Shown here in pieces: positions 17,028 through 26,609 of a stretch of DNA of 64,000 bases; position 1 is the first letter of the stretch; each line of letters opens with the position of its first letter. The translations under genes and the position numbers were made by a program. The DNA is from Gemmatimonas sp. (GTDB lineage Bacteria > Gemmatimonadota > Gemmatimonadetes > Gemmatimonadales > Gemmatimonadaceae). The stretch is from contig JAABRT010000002.1 of the NCBI GenBank assembly GCA_011390805.1, forward strand, positions 60,537-124,536, written 5' to 3'. Below the pieces are notes generated by a model. The model saw only the letters and a list, made by a program, of their open reading frames with translations. It made no database searches and had not been told where the DNA came from.

Positions 17028-19454
17028 ATGCCACGTCACTCCAAAGCGAAACACGCTGCCGCCAGGCAGATCGCCTCTCCGCAAGTACTGGCGCCTGACG
17101 CCGTTGCCCGGCTGCTTTCCGGCACGCACACCCATCCGCACAGTGTGCTCGGACCGCACGCGGATGTGCGGGGCGGCGCATCGGGGGTGACGGTGCGGGC
17201 GCTTGCCCATGGAGCAGTGAGTGCGTGGGTGCTGCTGGAAGATCAGGCGGCGGTACCCATGAGCGAAGCTGCCACCGGGTTGCTGGAGTGCTTCATTGCC
17301 GACGCTGCGCTGCCGATGCGCTACACGCTGCGCTTGCAGTTCGCCGATGGCGCAACGGTTGAAGCGCACGATCCATACCGCTTTGCACCCACGCTTGGCG
17401 ATATGGATTTGCACCTCATTGGCGAAGGCACTCACTTGCGGTTATGGGAAGTGCTGGGAGCGCAGCTGCGCGAGGTTGAGGGTGTATCGGGCACGTCGTT
17501 TGCCGTCTGGGCACCAAGCGCACGCGGTGTGAGCGTGATCGGTTCGTTCAATGCGTGGCAAACGGGCGCACATCCCATGCGCAAGCTCAACGATGGTGGT
17601 ATCTGGGAACTGTTCCTTCCCGGCGTAAAGCCCGGAGACGCGTACAAGTTTGCATTGCGTCCCATGGCGGGACCGACACGCATCAAGACCGATCCCCTCG
17701 GCTTTGCGATGGAACAGCAGCCCGGCAACGCTTCCATCGTGACTGCACGGGAAACGTATGCCTGGCAGGACAGCGAATGGATTGCGAAGCGCGCACTGGG
17801 TGACCCGGTGCGTGAACCGATGCTGGTGTACGAAGTGCATCTGGGCTCATGGCGTCGTAAACCCGAGGAAAACAATCGCGCTCTCACCTATCGGGAAATC
17901 GCGCCTCTGCTCGCTGAACATTGCGTGAAGCTCGGCTTCACACACGTTGAGCTCATGCCGGTGCAGGAGCACCCCTATGGTGGCTCGTGGGGCTATCAGG
18001 TAAGCGGCTATTACGCACCCACGTCGCGCTACGGCACGCCCGATGACTTCAGGTTTTTTGTTGATACGTTGCATCAGGCGGGCATTGGTGTGCTGCTCGA
18101 TTGGGTACCGGCGCATTTTCCCAAAGACGATTTTGCACTGCGTCGCTTTGATGGAACGGCCTGTTATGAGCACGAAGACCCGCGTCTGGCCGAACATCCT
18201 GAATGGGGCACGCTGATTTTCAACTACGGTCGGCACGAAGTACGCAACTTTCTGCTGGCCAATGCGCTGTACTGGATTGAGGAATTCCATCTTGATGGAA
18301 TCCGGGTAGACGCTGTCGCTTCCATGCTCTATCTCGACTACGGTCGCGAGGCAGGACAATGGATGCGCAACCGTTTAGGCGGGCGCGAAAATCTTGAAGC
18401 GGTCACCTTCCTGCGACAGCTCAACCACACCGTGCGTTCATTGCATCCGGGCGTGGTCACGATTGCCGAAGAGAGCACCACCTGGCCCCGTGTCACCCAC
18501 GCCATCGAAGACGGCGGTCTTGGGTTCACGTTCAAGTGGAACATGGGCTGGATGCACGACACGCTCGACTATTTCCGTGTCGATCCACTCTTCCGCCGAG
18601 GTGCGCACAACCAGCTCACCTTCGCCATGATGTACGAGTACAGCGAACGCTTTGTGAACCCGCTGTCACATGATGAAGTGGTGCACCTCAAGCGCTCACT
18701 GCTTGAGAAGATGCCCGGCGATATGTGGCGGAAGTTTGCCAACCTGCGCGCGTTGTTGTCGTATGCGATTACGCGTCCGGGCAAAACGCTGCTGTTCATG
18801 GGCACGGAGCTCGCGCCGCATCGGGAATGGAATCACGATGTCAGTCTTGAATGGCATTTGCTCGACGATCCCAAAAGAGCCGGCCTGATGGCCTTCATGC
18901 AGGCGCTCGGCTCGCTCTATCGCGAACACTCCTGCTTCTGGCGACTCGATCATGAGCCGTCGGGCTTTTCCTGGATTGATGTGGCCGATCGGGAGCAGAG
19001 CATTGTGTCATTCGTACGGCGCGACGGATCGTCGCACGCGGTGGTGGTACTCAATCTCACGCCCGTGCCACGCAACGCGTATCGCATTGGCGCACCGGCC
19101 AGTGGTACGTACCGCTACGCGCTGTCGAGTGATGATGAGCAGTTCGGCGGCAGCGGATTTGAACGGCCGGAAATCGTAGCGACAGAGGCTGAGCCGTATC
19201 ACGGGTTTGTGCAGTCCATGCTGCTCGATCTGCCCCCGTTGTCGGCCGTCGTGTTGCTGCCGGAGCCTGGCACATCGGAGATCGCACCTGACAGTGCGTC
19301 TGTGCCGCTCGGCGTACCGGTGCCCGAGCTGTTGCAACCGGTAAAGAAGTTGCGCGGTGCGAAAGCCAAGGCGGGTAGTACGCGGAAACCGGCTGACACA
19401 ACCAGTGGGAAAAAAGGCAAAAAGCGACCGCGCAAAAACGGAGACGGCGCGTGA
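17028..19454 (+). CDS. glgB: 1,4-alpha-glucan branching enzyme
   Basis: This 808-residue GH13 enzyme makes alpha-1,6 branches in glycogen. An N-terminal CBM48 region is seen (TSFAVWAPSARGVSVIGSFN), followed by the barrel with HVELMPVQEHPYGGSWGYQ, nucleophile Asp in DGIRVDAVASMLYLDY, acid Glu in VVTIAEESTTWP and transition-state residues in NPLSHDEVVHLKRS. After the family core there is a Lys/Arg-rich tail of about 40 residues (KKGKKRPRKN), unusual for GlgB and possibly nucleic-acid- or membrane-contacting. No other glycogen gene is adjacent. The last bases overlap the GTG of the SURF1 gene. Confidence 0.95.
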   Translation: MPRHSKAKHAAARQIASPQVLAPDAVARLLSGTHTHPHSVLGPHADVRGGASGVTVRALAHGAVSAWVLLEDQAAVPMSEAATGLLECFIADAALPMRYTLRLQFADGATVEAHDPYRFAPTLGDMDLHLIGEGTHLRLWEVLGAQLREVEGVSGTSFAVWAPSARGVSVIGSFNAWQTGAHPMRKLNDGGIWELFLPGVKPGDAYKFALRPMAGPTRIKTDPLGFAMEQQPGNASIVTARETYAWQDSEWIAKRALGDPVREPMLVYEVHLGSWRRKPEENNRALTYREIAPLLAEHCVKLGFTHVELMPVQEHPYGGSWGYQVSGYYAPTSRYGTPDDFRFFVDTLHQAGIGVLLDWVPAHFPKDDFALRRFDGTACYEHEDPRLAEHPEWGTLIFNYGRHEVRNFLLANALYWIEEFHLDGIRVDAVASMLYLDYGREAGQWMRNRLGGRENLEAVTFLRQLNHTVRSLHPGVVTIAEESTTWPRVTHAIEDGGLGFTFKWNMGWMHDTLDYFRVDPLFRRGAHNQLTFAMMYEYSERFVNPLSHDEVVHLKRSLLEKMPGDMWRKFANLRALLSYAITRPGKTLLFMGTELAPHREWNHDVSLEWHLLDDPKRAGLMAFMQALGSLYREHSCFWRLDHEPSGFSWIDVADREQSIVSFVRRDGSSHAVVVLNLTPVPRNAYRIGAPASGTYRYALSSDDEQFGGSGFERPEIVATEAEPYHGFVQSMLLDLPPLSAVVLLPEPGTSEIAPDSASVPLGVPVPELLQPVKKLRGAKAKAGSTRKPADTTSGKKGKKRPRKNGDGA

Positions 19455-20200
19455 GAGCTCGCGCGGGTCGACTGCTCAGCACTATCGCGTTTGGTGTGGT
19501 TGCAGTGCTGGCCGCAGGTGTGTGTGTGAGACTCGGCATCTGGCAGCTCGATCGCCTGGCGCAACGGCGCGCGTACAACGCTCAGGTTGCAGCCCGGCTT
19601 GATGCCGGTGCCGAGTCGCTGCGCGTGGCACTGGCGCGCGATACCGGTGACGCGCGCTGGCGGCGGGTGACCGGCACCGGCGTGCCTCAGTATGAGAAAG
19701 AAGTAGTGTTGGCCGCGCGCACCCGTGGTGGCTCTCCTGGTGTGTGGATTGTGACACCGCTCCGCATGCCCGGTACCGATACACTCGTGGCGTTGATGCG
19801 CGGATGGGTGTACTCACCGAACGGTCGTACGGTTGATCTTTCGAAGTGGCGCGAATCAGACACGATCACCGTTGATGGCCGGCTCGACGCGTTTCAGCGT
19901 CCGGCGGCAGGAGCGCCGCGTCTGCAATCAGACGACCGCGCCTTTCGCTGGCTCGAGCGGGATACGCTGAGCGCTGAGTGGGGCGCGCCGGTGGCGTCCA
20001 TGCTGGTGTATCAGTTTGGTGACACCATCGGTGGATTTGAAGCAACGGGTGGAGTCACACCCGCGCGTTTCCCCGTTCCCACCATGGATGAGGGGCCGCA
20101 CAAGAGCTACGCTGTGCAGTGGTTTGCCTTCGCCACGGTGTTCGTGGTTGGATACGGCGCTGTGGTAGTCACCGGACAAAGGAAACGCCGCGCCAGCTGA
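19451..20200 (+). CDS. SURF1-family protein (cytochrome oxidase / heme A related)
   Basis: This 249-residue protein has the SURF1 layout: an N-terminal helix ending in LGIWQLDRLAQRRAYN, a periplasmic body containing RWRRVTGTGV, GVWIVTPLRM and LMRGWVY, and a second helix at the end (AVQWFAFATVFVVGYGAVVV). SURF1 helps insert heme a into cytochrome c oxidase, implying an aerobic respiratory chain. It starts at a GTG that overlaps the glgB stop by four bases, an odd pairing of functions. No oxidase subunit gene is in the window. Confidence 0.9.
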   Translation: MRARAGRLLSTIAFGVVAVLAAGVCVRLGIWQLDRLAQRRAYNAQVAARLDAGAESLRVALARDTGDARWRRVTGTGVPQYEKEVVLAARTRGGSPGVWIVTPLRMPGTDTLVALMRGWVYSPNGRTVDLSKWRESDTITVDGRLDAFQRPAAGAPRLQSDDRAFRWLERDTLSAEWGAPVASMLVYQFGDTIGGFEATGGVTPARFPVPTMDEGPHKSYAVQWFAFATVFVVGYGAVVVTGQRKRRAS

Positions 20201-20215
20201 GACGGTTTGCCTGGT

Positions 20216-21751
20216 ATGATGCGCACGGAATCAGCAGTGCAGGTGGTGTGGTTCAAGCGCGACCTGCGGGTACGCGATCACGTACCGCTGCGCAACGCAG
20301 CGGCGGCTGGTCAGGTGGTAGCGCTGTACGTGTACGAACCCGCACTTATTGAATCGCCCGACTTTGACGGCGCGCATTTGCGGCACATCAACGCGGCGCT
20401 CACCGAACTTCAATCTGCGCTCAACGCACGTAGCGGCCGTTTGGTCACGCGGGTGGGTGAGATCACGGCTGTGTTGGAGCAGCTGCGCAATGAATGTGCG
20501 ATCGCGGCGCTCTGGTCACACGAAGAAACCACACAACAGGTTGCCTACGCACGCGATCGCGATGTGCGCCGCTGGTGCCGTTCGCACAATATCCCGTGGC
20601 ATGAGCCGTCGCAAACGGGTGTCGTGCGCCGTCTCAAATCACGCGACGGTTGGGCAAAAGCGTGGACACACACCATGGCGTCGCCGCCCGTAGCTGCACC
20701 CACAACCATTATGCCGGCCCAAGTCTCGGGTCTCGGCATACTCGACGCCGATGCGCTGCAAGCGCTCGGAGTCAAAGTCCCATCCGACTCGCATGAACTG
20801 TTCGTGGCCGGTGGCGAGCGCTTTGCACGACGAACACTGGCCTCGTTCCTCACCGACCGCGGTGTGGACTATCGGCGTGCCATGAGCAGCCCGGTCACCG
20901 CGTTCGACGCGTGCAGTCGAATCAGCGAACACCTGGCACTTGGCACGCTCAGTATCCGTCAGGCGCTGCATGCTTCCGCAGGCCGCCGCGCTGAGTTGCA
21001 GGCGCAACGGGCCGACGGCATGGCGGTGGACCCGCGCTGGTTGCAGAGCCTGTCGTCGTTTGAATCGCGATTGCACTGGCACTGCCACTTCATGCAAAAG
21101 CTCGAAGACGAGCCTGCGATCGAAAACCGCTGTGTATGCCGACCGTACGAATCGCTGCGTGATGCAAACGCCAACGAACAGCGACTTGAAGCGTGGAAGT
21201 CCGGTCACACCGGCGTACCAATGGTAGACGCCTGCATGCGCGCGTTGCGTGCGCACGGATGGATCAACTTTCGCATGCGCGCCATGCTGGTGTCGTACGC
21301 CGCGTATGATCTCTGGCTGGACTGGCGCACCTTTTCCAAGTGGCTCGCACGACAGTTCGTAGACTACGAACCGGGCATTCACTACAGCCAGCTGCAGATG
21401 CAGTCGGGCACCACCGGCATCAACACGCTGCGCATTTACAATCCGTACACGCAAGGCGAAACGCTCGACCCCGAAGGGAGCTTCACGCGCGCATGGGTGC
21501 CCGAGTTGGCGGCGCTGCCCGCCGAGTGGATTCACCGTCCGCATGAGATGCCGCCGCTGGTGCAGGGCATGTACGGCGTGACGATCGGGCGCGACTATCC
21601 AGCGCCGCTGGTGGATCATGCACAGGCGGTGCGCGATGCCAAGGCGCGGTTTACTGCGGCGCGGGCGCACCCCGGCTTCCGTGCCGCGGCGCGTGCCGTA
21701 TACGAGCGGCATGGAAGCCGAGCGCAAAGTGCACGCGCACGCGGACTGTGA
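20216..21751 (+). CDS. Cryptochrome/photolyase family protein
   Basis: This FAD protein of about 512 residues has the antenna-type Rossmann N-terminus (VVWFKRDLRVRDHVPL) and a C-terminal FAD-binding helical domain with SRISEHLALGTLSIRQ, FESRLHWHCHFMQKLEDEP, TGVPMVDACMRALRAHGWINFRMRAM and GTTGINTLRIYNP. It should repair UV dimers using blue light or act as a photosensor; the two cannot be separated by eye. Tandem ATG codons at 20216 and 20219 are the best starts. It follows SURF1 by 15 bases and converges on the ugd gene with a 3-base gap. A second, class II photolyase lies at 33085. Confidence 0.9.
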   Translation: MMRTESAVQVVWFKRDLRVRDHVPLRNAAAAGQVVALYVYEPALIESPDFDGAHLRHINAALTELQSALNARSGRLVTRVGEITAVLEQLRNECAIAALWSHEETTQQVAYARDRDVRRWCRSHNIPWHEPSQTGVVRRLKSRDGWAKAWTHTMASPPVAAPTTIMPAQVSGLGILDADALQALGVKVPSDSHELFVAGGERFARRTLASFLTDRGVDYRRAMSSPVTAFDACSRISEHLALGTLSIRQALHASAGRRAELQAQRADGMAVDPRWLQSLSSFESRLHWHCHFMQKLEDEPAIENRCVCRPYESLRDANANEQRLEAWKSGHTGVPMVDACMRALRAHGWINFRMRAMLVSYAAYDLWLDWRTFSKWLARQFVDYEPGIHYSQLQMQSGTTGINTLRIYNPYTQGETLDPEGSFTRAWVPELAALPAEWIHRPHEMPPLVQGMYGVTIGRDYPAPLVDHAQAVRDAKARFTAARAHPGFRAAARAVYERHGSRAQSARARGL

Positions 21752-21754
21752 AGG

Positions 21755-23071
21755 TTACGCCAGCGGTATGCCTCGTCCGATGCCGCGATACGTGAAGCCC
21801 GCGGCCTCCACTTCTGCGGCCGGATAGACGTTGCGCAGATCCACCATCGCACGTGAGCGCATGGCGTTACCCAGCCGCTCCAGATCAAGCGCGCGGAACT
21901 CATTCCATTCCGTAACAAGTACCAGCACATCAGCACCTTCCGCTACGTCGTACGGACCGGTGCACCACGTCACGTCGGGCAGCAACGGTTGCGCTTCGTG
22001 CATCGCCGCCGGATCGTACGCGCGCACCGTTGCGCCGGCATCCTGCAACGCCGGAACAATCGCCAGCGCCGGTGATTCACGCATGTCGTCGGTGTTGGGC
22101 TTGAAGGCCACACCGAGTACACCCACCGTTTTTCCGCGCACACTGCCGCCGCACGCCTGAATGACTCGTGATGCCATCGCGCCTTTGCGCGTGTCATTCA
22201 CCTGAATCACCGTCTCGACAATCCGGGCCGGCGCACCATACTCCTGCGCCGTACGTGCCAATGCCACCGTGTCCTTGGGAAAGCACGATCCACCATATCC
22301 CGGACCCGCGTGCAAAAACTTCTTGCCAATGCGACCATCGAGTCCCATGCCGCGCGCCACATCCTGTACGTTGGCACCCACCTTCTCGCACAGCTCTGCC
22401 ATCTCGTTAATGAACGTGATCTTGGTAGCGAGAAACGCATTCGCTGCGTATTTCGTGAGCTCCGACGTTTCCAGTGACGTCATCACGATTGGTGTCTCAT
22501 TCAAGTACAACGGACGATACAGCTGCTTCATGACCTCGCGCGCCCGTTCTGTTTCGGCGCCAATCACCACACGGTCGGGTCGCATGAAGTCGCCAATCGC
22601 CGATCCCTCACGCAAGAACTCAGGGTTCGACACCACATCAAAATCGGCGTCGGGTGCAGCTTCACGAATGATGGCCGCCACCTTGCGTCCTGTACCCACC
22701 GGCACCGTGCTCTTGGTCACCACAACGGTATAGCCGGTGAGCGCTTTGGCTACCTCAACGGCCGCCGCTTCCACAAAACGCAAATCGGCGTGCCCGTCGC
22801 CGCGTCGACTCGGCGTGCCTACCGCGATGAACACCGCATCGGCTTCGCGAACCGCTGCCGCAAGGTCAGTCGTGAAGAACAGGCGTTCAGCTGCCAGCCC
22901 TTTTTTGACCAGATCTTCAAGTCCCGCTTCGTAAATCGGGATCTCACCGCGACGCAGTCGCTCCACCTTGTCGGCGTTGATATCAACACACGTGACAGTG
23001 GGACCGAACTCGGCAAAACAGGCGCCCGAGACCAGGCCAACGTATCCCGTTCCAATCATGGCAATGCGCAC
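21755..23071 (-). CDS. ugd: UDP-glucose 6-dehydrogenase
   Basis: This 438-residue enzyme oxidises UDP-glucose to UDP-glucuronate with two NAD. It begins with the Rossmann motif MIGTGYVGLVSGACFAEFG; the catalytic cysteine lies in GPGYGGSCFPKDT, and the structural lysine region YAANAFLATKITFINE is intact. The C-terminal UDP-binding domain includes LGVAFKPNTDDMRESP. The GTG at 23071 is four bases after the stop of the epimerase gene. Together the pair converts UDP-glucose to UDP-galacturonate or a related uronate for surface polysaccharide. Confidence 0.95.
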   Translation of the reverse strand: MRIAMIGTGYVGLVSGACFAEFGPTVTCVDINADKVERLRRGEIPIYEAGLEDLVKKGLAAERLFFTTDLAAAVREADAVFIAVGTPSRRGDGHADLRFVEAAAVEVAKALTGYTVVVTKSTVPVGTGRKVAAIIREAAPDADFDVVSNPEFLREGSAIGDFMRPDRVVIGAETERAREVMKQLYRPLYLNETPIVMTSLETSELTKYAANAFLATKITFINEMAELCEKVGANVQDVARGMGLDGRIGKKFLHAGPGYGGSCFPKDTVALARTAQEYGAPARIVETVIQVNDTRKGAMASRVIQACGGSVRGKTVGVLGVAFKPNTDDMRESPALAIVPALQDAGATVRAYDPAAMHEAQPLLPDVTWCTGPYDVAEGADVLVLVTEWNEFRALDLERLGNAMRSRAMVDLRNVYPAAEVEAAGFTYRGIGRGIPLA

Positions 23072-23074
23072 GAA

Positions 23075-24091
23075 TCAATCTCCAATGTTGTAGTACGAAC
23101 GGTACCACTGCACAAAAGCGTGCACGCCGTCCGCGATCGGGGTCTTGGGGGCGAAGCCCACATCCTGCACAAGGGCTTCAACATCGGCGTAGGTGGCGGG
23201 CACATCGCCCGGTTGCATGGGGAGCATGTTCTTCTCAGCGGTACGGCCGAGCGACTTCTCAAGCGTGCCGATGAGCTCCATGAGCTCTACCGGATTGTTG
23301 TTGCCGATGTTGTAAATGCGGTATGGTGCGCGACTCGTGGCCGGGTCCGGTGCGTTGGAGTCCCACGCACCGTTGGGCTCGGCGGTGTGATCTGACGTGC
23401 GAATCACACCTTCCACGATGTCATCGATATACGTGAAGTCACGCTGCATGCGACCGTGATTGAACACATCAATCGGCTTGCCATCAAGAATCGCTTTGGT
23501 GAAGAGGAACAGCGCCATATCCGGTCGTCCCCACGGTCCATACACGGTAAAGAAGCGCAGTCCGGTAGTGGGCAGGCCATACAGATGACTGTAGGTGTGT
23601 GCCATCAACTCATTGGCTTTTTTGGTAGCCGCGTACAACGACACCGGATGGTCAACGTTCTGGTGCACCGAAAACGGCATCGCCGTATTGGCACCGTACA
23701 CACTCGACGATGAGGCGTAGGTGAGGTGCTTCACCTTGTGATGACGGCAGCCCTCAAGGATGTGCAGAAACCCCACAAGATTGCTATCGATGTACGCGTG
23801 CGGATGGGTGAGCGAGTACCGCACACCAGCCTGGGCCGCGAGATTGATCACGCGCTCAAACTGTCCTTCGGTAAACACCCGCTCCACTTCAGCGCGATCT
23901 TCAAGGTGTACGCGTTCCAGTTTGAACGCCGGAAACTCTTCCAGCATCCTGATCCGCGCGTCCTTGAGCGTGACATCGTAGTAGTCATTCACGCTGTCGA
24001 GCCCCACCACTTCATCGCCGCGCTCCAGCAGTCGCTTGCTGGTGTGAAACCCGATGAAGCCGGCTGCGCCCGTTACCAGATGTTTTGCCAT
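23075..24091 (-). CDS. NAD-dependent nucleotide-sugar epimerase, probably UDP-glucuronate 4-epimerase
   Basis: This 338-residue extended short-chain dehydrogenase has the NAD motif [25 protein letters not shown] and the catalytic YAATKKANE. The sequence around [17 protein letters not shown] is typical of the UDP-glucuronate 4-epimerase subgroup (GAE/Cap1J type). It lies immediately upstream of ugd, which makes its substrate. This supports a UDP-galacturonate pathway for capsule, exopolysaccharide or lipopolysaccharide. No glycosyltransferase cluster is next to it here. Confidence 0.88.
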   Translation of the reverse strand: MAKHLVTGAAGFIGFHTSKRLLERGDEVVGLDSVNDYYDVTLKDARIRMLEEFPAFKLERVHLEDRAEVERVFTEGQFERVINLAAQAGVRYSLTHPHAYIDSNLVGFLHILEGCRHHKVKHLTYASSSSVYGANTAMPFSVHQNVDHPVSLYAATKKANELMAHTYSHLYGLPTTGLRFFTVYGPWGRPDMALFLFTKAILDGKPIDVFNHGRMQRDFTYIDDIVEGVIRTSDHTAEPNGAWDSNAPDPATSRAPYRIYNIGNNNPVELMELIGTLEKSLGRTAEKNMLPMQPGDVPATYADVEALVQDVGFAPKTPIADGVHAFVQWYRSYYNIGD

Positions 24092-24138
24092 GCGCTGTCC
24101 TGATTGGGGAAAGTCAGCGGCCTGCGCCGCAGAACAAT

Positions 24139-25602
24139 TCAGTTGAGCAAACTGCCAAGAAAGAGCGACGCGGCGGTGAAATAAATCACGATGCCGCTCA
24201 CATCAACGAGCGTGGCCACAAAGGGCGCCGATGCACTCGCCGGGTCGGCGCCGAGTCGACGCAGCACGAACGGCAGCATTGAACCAACCAGTGATCCGAA
24301 CGTTACCACGCCGATAAGCGCCACCGATACGGTGAGAGCAATGGGCACCGCCAGTCCTTCGTAATCATGTCCAAGCGACAAGCTGCCCACGTGCCATTCG
24401 CCGGTGGCCATGTATTGCCACGCGAGAATGCGTATGAAGCCGAGTGCACCGAGAAGCAGGCCGAGTGAAAAACCGGTCGGAAGCTCGCGGCGCGCAACGC
24501 GCCACCAGTCGGCCAGGCGCACCTCACCAAGCGCCATCGCGCGGATGATCAGCGATGTGGCCTGTGATCCGCTGTTGCCGCCCGATGCAATGATGAGTGG
24601 AATGAAGGTGCTCAGAATGAGCAGCTTGTCGAGCGCCCCTTCATAGTGGTGAATGGCCGATGCGGTAAACAGCTCGCCAACAAAGAGCACTGCCAACCAG
24701 CCACCACGCTTGCGCAGCATGTCCACCAGCCCGATGGTCATGTACGGCTCATCAAGCGCTTCCATACCGCCAACCTTCTGTGCGTCCTCCGTCTGTTCTT
24801 CCTGAATAACGTCAATGACGTCGTCCACAGTGACCACACCAAGCACGCGCTGCTGATCATCTACAACAGGCAGCGCTACAAGGTCGTAGTTGGAGGTAAT
24901 GTTGGACACCTCTTCCTGCGGAGTGTCGGGTCCCACACTCACGACTTCACTCCACGCCAGATCCGCCAGGCGCGCGCCTTCAGGTGCAGCCAGCAGTTCG
25001 CGCAGCGACAGCACACCGCGCAACCGGCCCGCGGCATCCGTGGTGTACACGGTGTACATCGCTTCCTTGCGCCCCGCCCGCGCCATCGCGCGCACCGAGC
25101 GAAGTGCCTGTTCCACCGTGAGCGCTTCGGCCACCGACACAAACTCGGTGGTCATCAGACCACCGGCCGTGTACGGATCGTACTGCAGCAGCCGTTCCGT
25201 TTCGGCCGCGGCTTCGGGGGTCAGCTCCGAGAGAATCTCGTCGGCGGTTTCTTCGTCGAGATCTTCAAGAACGTCGGCCCGCTCGTCCGGCGTCATCTCC
25301 TCAACGATCGATGCCGCGTCGCGCGCCGACAGCGTCTCGAGCACCTCCGTGCGCAGCTCTTCCTCGAGATACTCCAGCACGTCGGCGGCTCGCTCGCGCG
25401 GCAGCGCAGCCAACAGCGCGCCCAGGCGATCCACCGGCATCAGCTCGGCGATATCTGCGAGGTCGGCCGGATGCAGCTCTTCGGTCTGCGCGGCAACGCT
25501 CTGCGGGGCCTCCTCGAGCAACTCGAGCAGGTCAGGCATGAGCAGCGCCGCCAGCGGGCGGTCGGGATTGTTTGAAGGCGGCATGATCAGGGGTTCCGGC
25601 AT
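24139..25602 (-). CDS. mgtE: MgtE-family magnesium transporter
   Basis: This 487-residue protein shows the MgtE order: an acidic N domain of helical repeats ([38 protein letters not shown]), two CBS domains ([19 protein letters not shown]-like segments ending [15 protein letters not shown]), and five membrane helices containing [19 protein letters not shown]. Acidic cytoplasmic domains sense Mg2+ and gate the pore. I chose the ATG at 25602; the ATG at 25584 would remove six residues. It is divergent from the oxidoreductase gene and precedes the epimerase and ugd genes by 47 bases. Confidence 0.95.
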   Translation of the reverse strand: MPEPLIMPPSNNPDRPLAALLMPDLLELLEEAPQSVAAQTEELHPADLADIAELMPVDRLGALLAALPRERAADVLEYLEEELRTEVLETLSARDAASIVEEMTPDERADVLEDLDEETADEILSELTPEAAAETERLLQYDPYTAGGLMTTEFVSVAEALTVEQALRSVRAMARAGRKEAMYTVYTTDAAGRLRGVLSLRELLAAPEGARLADLAWSEVVSVGPDTPQEEVSNITSNYDLVALPVVDDQQRVLGVVTVDDVIDVIQEEQTEDAQKVGGMEALDEPYMTIGLVDMLRKRGGWLAVLFVGELFTASAIHHYEGALDKLLILSTFIPLIIASGGNSGSQATSLIIRAMALGEVRLADWWRVARRELPTGFSLGLLLGALGFIRILAWQYMATGEWHVGSLSLGHDYEGLAVPIALTVSVALIGVVTFGSLVGSMLPFVLRRLGADPASASAPFVATLVDVSGIVIYFTAASLFLGSLLN

Positions 25603-25685
25603 TCTGCGGCACGCGCGAGACAGGCACCGGCGGGGGCAAGTTAGTCCGCGTAAGCAAGAGGGTGAAGCCATTGGTATTATTCGGC

Positions 25686-26609
25686 ATGATACGAACTTCT
25701 TTCTGCGGGCTGGGAGCCATTGGCACACCCATGGCGGTGCACTTGGCGCACGGGCCCTTTGATCTCGTGGTGTGGAACCGCACGGCATCACGCGCCCATG
25801 ACTTCGCCGCAACGCAGAGCGTGCGTGCGGTTGCAACCCCCGCGGCCGCGGCCACCGATCGGGATGTAGTGGTGACCTGCTTTCCCACCTCGCGTGAGGT
25901 GGAAGCGCTGCTCGATGGACCCGACGGACTGCTGGCCGGCCTGCAGCCCGGCATGACACTGCTGGACTGCACGTCAGGAGATCCGGCGACATCGCGTGCA
26001 ATCGCCGCCCGGTTGGCCGACAAGGGGGTGCACTTTGTAGATGCCCCGGTGTCCGGTGGAGTGAGCGGAGCGGTGGCCGGTACTCTCACCGTGATGTGTG
26101 GTGGCGACGCGGCGGATATTGCGCGTGTGCGGCCGTTGCTCGATGCATTCGGCGGGCGCATTGTGCACGCCGGCCCGGTTGGTGCGGGTCACGCGCTCAA
26201 GGCGGTGAACAATGCACTGCTGGCCATGAATATCTGGGGGGCAGCGGAGGGGCTGGCCACACTCGCGCATGCCGGTGTGAGACCCGATGTCGCGCTTGAG
26301 GTGATCAACGCGTCGAGCGGCCGCAGCAATGCGACGGAAAATCTCTTTCCCGAACGCGTACTCACCGGCGCCTTCCCGCGTACATTCAAGGCAGCGCTGC
26401 TCGACAAGGATGTCGGGATTGCCGCTGAAATGGCGCAGCTGTTGCACGTGGATGCCCCGTTGCTCGCGCACACGGCGGCTCTCTGGCGTGAGGCGCACGC
26501 GGAGCTGGGCGATGAAGCCGATCACGTCGAAGCGGTGCGTGTAGTTGAACGCCGCACCGGTGTACAACTGCGTTCAGGTTCCTTGTCGAACGAACAGGCT
26601 CTGTCATGA
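25686..26609 (+). CDS. 3-hydroxyisobutyrate dehydrogenase-like NAD(P)-dependent oxidoreductase
   Basis: This 307-residue member of the beta-hydroxyacid dehydrogenase family has FCGLGAIGTPMAVHLA, VWNRT, the substrate signature FVDAPVSGGVSGAVAGTL and the catalytic lysine in GAGHALKAVNNALLAMN. It is a better match to the 3-hydroxyisobutyrate/tartronate semialdehyde reductase type than the homologue at 5123. The ATG at 25686 gives the normal start of the Rossmann fold. Its TGA overlaps the next ATG. It opens a chain of five genes joined by 4-base overlaps. Confidence 0.87.
   Translation: MIRTSFCGLGAIGTPMAVHLAHGPFDLVVWNRTASRAHDFAATQSVRAVATPAAAATDRDVVVTCFPTSREVEALLDGPDGLLAGLQPGMTLLDCTSGDPATSRAIAARLADKGVHFVDAPVSGGVSGAVAGTLTVMCGGDAADIARVRPLLDAFGGRIVHAGPVGAGHALKAVNNALLAMNIWGAAEGLATLAHAGVRPDVALEVINASSGRSNATENLFPERVLTGAFPRTFKAALLDKDVGIAAEMAQLLHVDAPLLAHTAALWREAHAELGDEADHVEAVRVVERRTGVQLRSGSLSNEQALS

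Noticed and set aside
24139..26001. Longer MgtE start about 130 codons upstream
   Set aside because: The extension is Arg/Pro/Cys-rich, overlaps the divergent oxidoreductase and has no similarity to MgtE.
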